Below are positions 60,004-64,000 of a DNA stretch of 64,000 bases, one piece after another; position 1 is the first letter of the stretch; each line of letters opens with the position of its first letter. The stretch covers positions 3,348,001-3,412,000 of the forward strand of contig NZ_JAUSYB010000001.1 in NCBI RefSeq assembly GCF_030816505.1. The letters are read 5' to 3'. Source of the DNA: Microbacterium sp. W4I20 (GTDB lineage: Bacteria; Actinomycetota; Actinomycetes; Actinomycetales; Microbacteriaceae). Made by a program: the position numbers and the translations under genes. The notes under the pieces are model-generated. The model was not told the origin of the DNA. It saw only the letters and a list, made by a program, of their open reading frames with translations, and ran no database searches.

Positions 60004-61635
60004 ATGACTCTCTCGACCTGGACCATCGCTCGGATCGCCCGGCTCGGGCCCGCCACGGCGCGATCGGTGTCGGTGGAGCGCGACCTGCCCGTGACGATGA
60101 CCGACGGAACGGTGCTGCTGGCGGATCGCTGGTTCGCGGACGGCGGCGACACCGGCGCTCCCGTCGTCATCGTCCGCACGCCCTACGGCCGCACGCAGAC
60201 CGACGTCATCGCCCGGCTGCTCGCCGAACGCGGGCACACCGTGGTCGTGCAGAGCTGCCGCGGCACGTTCGGCTCCGGGGGAGAGTTCATCCCGTTCTTC
60301 GACGAGGAGCAGGACGGCGCCGACCTCCTGACCTGGCTCGAGGCGCAGTCGTGGGCGACGGGCGAATGGCTGCTCTTCGGGGTGAGCTACCTGGGGCTGA
60401 CGGCCTGGGCGATGAAGCGGAGGTCTCCGCGCGCGATCGGAGCCATGGCGCTCGCGGTCACCTCGACCGACTTCCGACGCGCGGTGATCTGGCCCTCGGG
60501 GCGGTTCGGCCTGAGCAACGGGATCTCCTGGCGCTACGGCCTGCGCCACCAGGAGCTGACCGGCATCCATCTCCGACGGGCGCAGCTGCTCGAGACCCGG
60601 ACCATCCGTGCGGCGACGCGCGACGGTTACGCGCAGGATGCCGACATCCGGGCCTTCGGGGAGCCCGATCAGCCCTACCGGAGTTGGCTCGCACACGACG
60701 ACCGCGACCCGTGGTGGGACCGGATCGACTTCGACGGCGAGGGGGATTCGGTGCCGCCGCTGCTGCAGGTCGCGGGCTGGTACGACCTGTTCCTCGATGC
60801 GCAGGTCGACGACTACATCCGCATCCGCGACGCAGGTCGGCCGGTGCGGCTCGTGATCGGGCCGTGGGTGCACGGCTCCCTGGGCCTGTTCACGAATGCC
60901 CTGCGGGAGACAGTCGAACTATTCACCGGCGCCCGCGACCGATCCGACGCCCGCATCTGGTTCGGCGGGGTGCGGCGGTGGGTGAACATGCCCGCGTACC
61001 CTCCGCGGAATGCACCGACTCGCTGGTCGCTGGGTGCCGACGGCAGCCTGACGCAGTCGGGCTCCGAGATGCCCGAGGGCGCGGCCGGCGAACGAGAACT
61101 GCCGGATGACGGCTCCCCGGCGCCGGCCGTCGGAGGCCGGACGCTCTTCCGCGCGGATGCCGGTCGCAAGGACCAGCGCGCACGTGAGAAGCGGCCTGAC
61201 GTGCTGACGTACACGACGGCGCCGATCGAGCACGACATCGCGATCGCCGGATGGCCGACCGCGCAGCTCGCGGTTGCGGGCTCGGACGGACGGCCGTGGT
61301 TCGTCCGGCTCTGCGACGTCAGCCCTACGGGTGGGTCGAGCAACGTCTGCGACGGCACCGTGCCGGCATCCGACGATCGCGATCTCCGCGACGAGGAGTC
61401 CGGCGAGCGGCGAACCGTCGACATCCGCCTCTCGCCCACGGCGCACGTCTTCCGCCGCGGACACCGGATCCGGCTGCAGGTCTCGAACGACGCATCGCCC
61501 ACCTACGCGCGCGTGGACGCCGCGGCGAGACCGCGCCTCGTGTTCTCCGACACCGACGGAGCGTCGGGTGTGGACATGCCGCTGGTCGCGCTGCGGCGCG
61601 GACGCCGCCCGTCGCCGACGGCGGGGCCTCGCTGA
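60004..61635 (+). CDS. CocE/NonD family hydrolase
   Basis: A 543-aa alpha/beta-hydrolase resembling X-Pro dipeptidyl-peptidase and cocaine esterase. VQSCRGTFGSGGEF near 83, nucleophile Ser in FGVSYLGLTAWAMK near 127, and VIGPWVHGSLGLF (catalytic His) near 290. A C-terminal jelly-roll beta domain follows (about 385-540; YTTAPIEHDIAIAGWPTAQLAV, RRGHRIRLQVSNDASPTYARV). Start ATG 60004; ATG 59995 is in frame three codons upstream. It begins 38 bases after the decarboxylase, so co-transcription is possible. Substrate unknown. Confidence 0.9.
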   Translation: MTLSTWTIARIARLGPATARSVSVERDLPVTMTDGTVLLADRWFADGGDTGAPVVIVRTPYGRTQTDVIARLLAERGHTVVVQSCRGTFGSGGEFIPFFDEEQDGADLLTWLEAQSWATGEWLLFGVSYLGLTAWAMKRRSPRAIGAMALAVTSTDFRRAVIWPSGRFGLSNGISWRYGLRHQELTGIHLRRAQLLETRTIRAATRDGYAQDADIRAFGEPDQPYRSWLAHDDRDPWWDRIDFDGEGDSVPPLLQVAGWYDLFLDAQVDDYIRIRDAGRPVRLVIGPWVHGSLGLFTNALRETVELFTGARDRSDARIWFGGVRRWVNMPAYPPRNAPTRWSLGADGSLTQSGSEMPEGAAGERELPDDGSPAPAVGGRTLFRADAGRKDQRAREKRPDVLTYTTAPIEHDIAIAGWPTAQLAVAGSDGRPWFVRLCDVSPTGGSSNVCDGTVPASDDRDLRDEESGERRTVDIRLSPTAHVFRRGHRIRLQVSNDASPTYARVDAAARPRLVFSDTDGASGVDMPLVALRRGRRPSPTAGPR

Positions 61636-62478
61636 TCAGGAACCGGCGTCGAGGACCGCGGCGGGGAGTTCGCCGGCGAGCTCGCGGGCGAGGAAGCCCA
61701 GACCCATCCGCTCGGTGAGACGGTCGCCCGCGCGGCCGTGGCACCAGGCTCCCCAGACGGCGGCGCGCTCCGGGGAGAGTCCGCGAGCCGCGAGGCCGGT
61801 GATCGCCCCCGCCAGGACGTCTCCGGAGCCGGCCGTTCCGAGCCCGGGGCCGCCCTCGTCGAGCATCCACACCTCTCCCGACGGCGAGGCCACGGCGGAG
61901 TAGCAGTGGATCACGGCGTGAAGTTCCCGCGCCAGACGAGGCAGGTCGGTGAACAGGTCGTCGACCGCTCTGCCCAGGAGGATCGCCGCCTCGTCGAGGT
62001 TGGCGTTGATGACCAGAGACTCCGGCAGATCCGAGCGGCGCACATCTCGGAAGACGCCGACGGCGAAGGCGTCGACCACGAGACATCCCGTGTCGGGGCC
62101 GGACACACGCTCCAACCACTCCCGCGTCGTTGCGGGGTCGTCGAGCCCGGGCCCGACGAGGACAGCGTCAGAGCTCTTCACGGCATCGTTCCACACGGCG
62201 TCAGCGGGCTGCCCCGGTTCGGGCGATTCGTAGACGCCGGCCTCTGGAAAGGCGATCCGGACCACATCGGCGATCGCCCCGTCGCAGGTCACGCCCACTC
62301 GTCCTGCGCCCACGCGCAGCGCCGCCTCGCCGGCCAGCACCACGGCGCCCGCCGACAGACGCGAGCCGCCGATGATCATCGCCTCGCCGCGGGACTTCTT
62401 CGATTCGCCCGGGTCGGGCAGCCCCCACTCGCGCAGCAGGGTGGGAGTGACCTTCTGCGGCTCACGCGGGCTGGACAT
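61636..62478 (-). CDS. nnrD: ADP-dependent NAD(P)H-hydrate dehydratase
   Basis: A 280-aa ribokinase-like protein that repairs hydrated NAD(P)H. Evidence: EAMIIGGSRLSAGAVVLAGEAALRVGAGRVGV near the start, LVGPGLDD, INANLDEAAILLG and the catalytic loop GTAGSGDVLAGAITGL near 225. It lacks the NnrE epimerase part seen in fused bacterial proteins. Its 5' end overlaps the histidine phosphatase gene by 17 bases, so the two are co-transcribed. Confidence 0.92.
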   Translation of the reverse strand: MSSPREPQKVTPTLLREWGLPDPGESKKSRGEAMIIGGSRLSAGAVVLAGEAALRVGAGRVGVTCDGAIADVVRIAFPEAGVYESPEPGQPADAVWNDAVKSSDAVLVGPGLDDPATTREWLERVSGPDTGCLVVDAFAVGVFRDVRRSDLPESLVINANLDEAAILLGRAVDDLFTDLPRLARELHAVIHCYSAVASPSGEVWMLDEGGPGLGTAGSGDVLAGAITGLAARGLSPERAAVWGAWCHGRAGDRLTERMGLGFLARELAGELPAAVLDAGS

Positions 62479-63190
62479 CGGGGCTCCCCGGGTGCACGGT
62501 GATGTCGGCGCCGAGCTCTGCGAGATGGCGGACGTCGGAGAAGTCGACGAGCTGCCATCGCCCCTCCTCGACGCGTAGTCGCGTCACGGACGCATTGAGG
62601 ACGGTGTTCGACGCGGCGAACTTCATCAGGTGGGGCTCGTCCATCCCGGTCAGCAGGGAGATCAGCAGCATGACGACCGCGTCGTGGGCCACGACCAGTC
62701 CCACGCGCGCATCGGCATCCGCTGTGTCGTGGAGGAACGACCGCAGGCGCAGGGCGACGTCCGCCCAGGACTCGCCCCCGGGCGGCCGGTGATAGTACTT
62801 GCCCAGCCGTGCGCGTCGGGCTGCCTCCTCGGGATGCCGCGCCGCGACGCCCCGCCACGTCAGGAGGTCGAGGATGCCGAGCTCCCTGTCTCGCAGCCTC
62901 TCGTCGGTGAGGACCTGATCGATGGCGGGGCCGTTCTCGACGCTCAACGCGAACGTCTGCTGAGCCCGGAGGTACGGGGAGAGCCACGCTATCTGCGGTC
63001 TCTCGGTCGCTGCGAGAAGCGGGGCTGCGAGTGCTCGCGCCTGTGCGATCCCGGTCGCGGACAGGGGTACGTCGGCATCCCGGTCGGCGAGCTCGATCGC
63101 CTCGGCGCCCGCCACCTCGGCTCCGGTGGCGGCGAGGTTCCCGACGCTCTCTCCATGCCGGACCAGCCACAGCTCCTCCAACGACCCCAT
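62462..63190 (-). CDS. Histidine phosphatase family protein
   Basis: A 242-aa phosphoglycerate mutase-like enzyme. Catalytic RHGE is in LWLVRHGESVGN near residue 10; the conserved second histidine lies in LVVAHDAVVMLL near 180. Length and motifs fit cofactor-independent acid phosphatases acting on small phosphate compounds; the true substrate is not evident. ATG 63188-63190 has GGAAGGGA about 8 bases upstream. Confidence 0.9.
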   Translation of the reverse strand: MGSLEELWLVRHGESVGNLAATGAEVAGAEAIELADRDADVPLSATGIAQARALAAPLLAATERPQIAWLSPYLRAQQTFALSVENGPAIDQVLTDERLRDRELGILDLLTWRGVAARHPEEAARRARLGKYYHRPPGGESWADVALRLRSFLHDTADADARVGLVVAHDAVVMLLISLLTGMDEPHLMKFAASNTVLNASVTRLRVEEGRWQLVDFSDVRHLAELGADITVHPGSPDVQPA

Positions 63191-63288
63191 ACGGACATCC
63201 CTTCCGTCGACGTCCCGAGGATGCCATGACGACCGCGGCGGCTGCACGGGGTTGACCGGGCACCCGTCGGTGTGGGTAGCCTGCACCG

Positions 63289-63789
63289 ATGAACACTCGT
63301 GATCGTGTCCGCATCCTCGTTCCGGCCGGAGTCCTCGTGCTGGCGTGCGTCGTCACCGGGTGCGCCCCGGACGCAGGCGCCGGACCCGAGGGATCCCCGG
63401 GACCTGCGGCATCCGACTCTCCGACGTCGGAGGCGCCGCCCTCAGCGGCAGAGGATTTCGCCTACCCCGAAACGGACGACCCCACGCAGGCCGGAATCGC
63501 ACTGAAGTATGACGGCGACGACCCGTCGGGCGAGATCATCGCGGGACCGGCGGTGCTGGTGGCGGATCGACCGTTCTCGGTCGAAGGGCAGTGCGAGGGC
63601 GACGATGTCGGGTTCGAGGTCATGACGGCCGACGGCGAGAAGCGCGTGATCGCCGACGGTGCCTTCGACTGTGCGAGTCCGCCGGCCGGCGAGTACACCT
63701 ACCAGCTGCCGTACGCGGGACCGATCCAGGTGAACCTGACCGACACGGAGGGCGTCGACCGCGCCTGGGTGCGAGTCGTGCAGCCCTGA
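63289..63789 (+). CDS. Putative lipoprotein, 166 aa
   Basis: A 166-aa exported lipoprotein. Signal peptide ends in lipobox VVTGC (cysteine near 25); then a Pro/Ser-rich linker (SPGPAASDSPTSEAPPSAAEDF), and a beta-rich domain with cysteines in VEGQCEGDDVG and GAFDCASPPAG, and the end YQLPYAGPIQVNLTDTEGVDRAWVRVV. No family recognised. ATG 63289. Confidence 0.78.
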   Translation: MNTRDRVRILVPAGVLVLACVVTGCAPDAGAGPEGSPGPAASDSPTSEAPPSAAEDFAYPETDDPTQAGIALKYDGDDPSGEIIAGPAVLVADRPFSVEGQCEGDDVGFEVMTADGEKRVIADGAFDCASPPAGEYTYQLPYAGPIQVNLTDTEGVDRAWVRVVQP

Positions 63790-63798
63790 CGGACCCTT

Positions 63799-64000
63799 CT
63801 ACGTGGGCACCTCGACGCGGCCGGCTGCCTTCTGTTCGGCGGGCTCCGGCACGAGGTAGAGGCCGCTCGGGGCGTTCGCGGTGAAGGCGAGAGCCTCGAT
63901 CCACTCCCGGTTGATCGCCGGCTGACGACTGCCGCTGTACTTGAAGACCAGGGAGCTGCGGGCGTGGACCCACACGGTCGTGCGTCCGCCGCCGATGCTG
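63799..64000 (-). CDS. C-terminal part of DUF7882-like small protein (partial)
   Basis: The last 66 or so codons of a minus-strand gene running out at the right edge, ending TAG at 63799-63801. The visible protein contains GGGRTTVWVHARSSLVFKYSGSRQPAINREWIEALAFTANAPSGLYLVPEP and resembles a small (about 100 aa) protein common in Microbacteriaceae that annotation pipelines often label ATP-dependent DNA ligase; no ligase motif is visible. Start lies outside the window. Confidence 0.75.
   Translation of the reverse strand, partial: SIGGGRTTVWVHARSSLVFKYSGSRQPAINREWIEALAFTANAPSGLYLVPEPAEQKAAGRVEVPT

Overview
The window is high-GC DNA from an actinobacterium, most likely a Microbacteriaceae member such as Microbacterium. 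Support: very G+C-rich third codon positions, frequent GTG starts and 4-base ATGA/GTGA gene overlaps, a mycobacterial-type ArgA next to ClpC, a cytochrome bd operon of the cydABDC kind, a LAxTG cell-wall anchor, a truncated gene at the right end resembling small proteins common in Microbacteriaceae, and dispersed repeats built on cttcgacaggctcag. No prophage, plasmid, integrase, transposase or CRISPR array was seen. There is one RNA gene, tRNA-Ser(CGA) at 40266, followed by a strong terminator.

Layout. 1-8.9 kb: end of an unknown gene, glycerate kinase, phosphoglucomutase (-), prephenate dehydratase, a 69-aa protein (-), a luciferase-like flavin oxidoreductase (-), a MarR regulator divergent from an FAD monooxygenase with a perfect operator palindrome between them, and a CPA1 Na+/H+ antiporter. 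8.9-14 kb: a dicarboxylate/amino-acid symporter, a lipoprotein, a YbjQ-like protein, a VapBC-type toxin-antitoxin pair, and a three-gene operon (two DUF2975-like membrane proteins plus an XRE regulator) behind a 51-base dyad. 14-17 kb: clpC and argA. 17.4-26.2 kb: a sugar locus with a DUF5107/TPR protein, aldose epimerase, AraC regulator and an AraFGH-like importer. 26.2-30.2 kb: a lipoprotein remnant without a start codon, a secreted protein, two DGPF/YCII proteins with an ECF42-type sigma factor, and a small unknown protein. 30.3-38.3 kb: radA (-), then a cysteine-containing winged-helix regulator overlapping cydA, followed by cydB, cydD and cydC. 38.3-44.8 kb: a putative Fe(II)/2-oxoglutarate oxygenase with an iron-box-like palindrome, a MetE-like protein, tRNA-Ser, small unknown genes, an MFS exporter, and a lower-GC two-gene module ending in an alpha/beta hydrolase. 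44.9-53.5 kb: a fructan regulon. 53.6-64 kb: a NIPSNAP protein, a class C beta-lactamase-like lipoprotein, a PucR regulator divergent from an APC permease plus LysA-like decarboxylase, a CocE-type hydrolase, NnrD, a histidine phosphatase, a lipoprotein and the truncated right-end gene.

How genes work together. The clearest circuit is the fructan regulon. A secreted, wall-anchored GH32 enzyme would release fructose, an FrcBCA-like ABC importer would take it up, and a PfkB kinase would phosphorylate it. A LacI repressor binding TGACAWCGATGTC sites in front of all three transcription units probably controls it. The second clear unit is the cytochrome bd operon, where oxidase subunits, the CydDC exporter and a candidate redox-sensing regulator are co-transcribed.

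The most unusual observations are dispersed or palindromic repeats that have become coding sequence (in pgm, at the start of cydC, and in the cydD linker), a nested domain-in-domain insertion inside the GH32 enzyme, the 4-Cys regulator leading the cyd operon, and the lower-GC hydrolase module at 43147-44825. I found no system that I can claim with certainty is undescribed.
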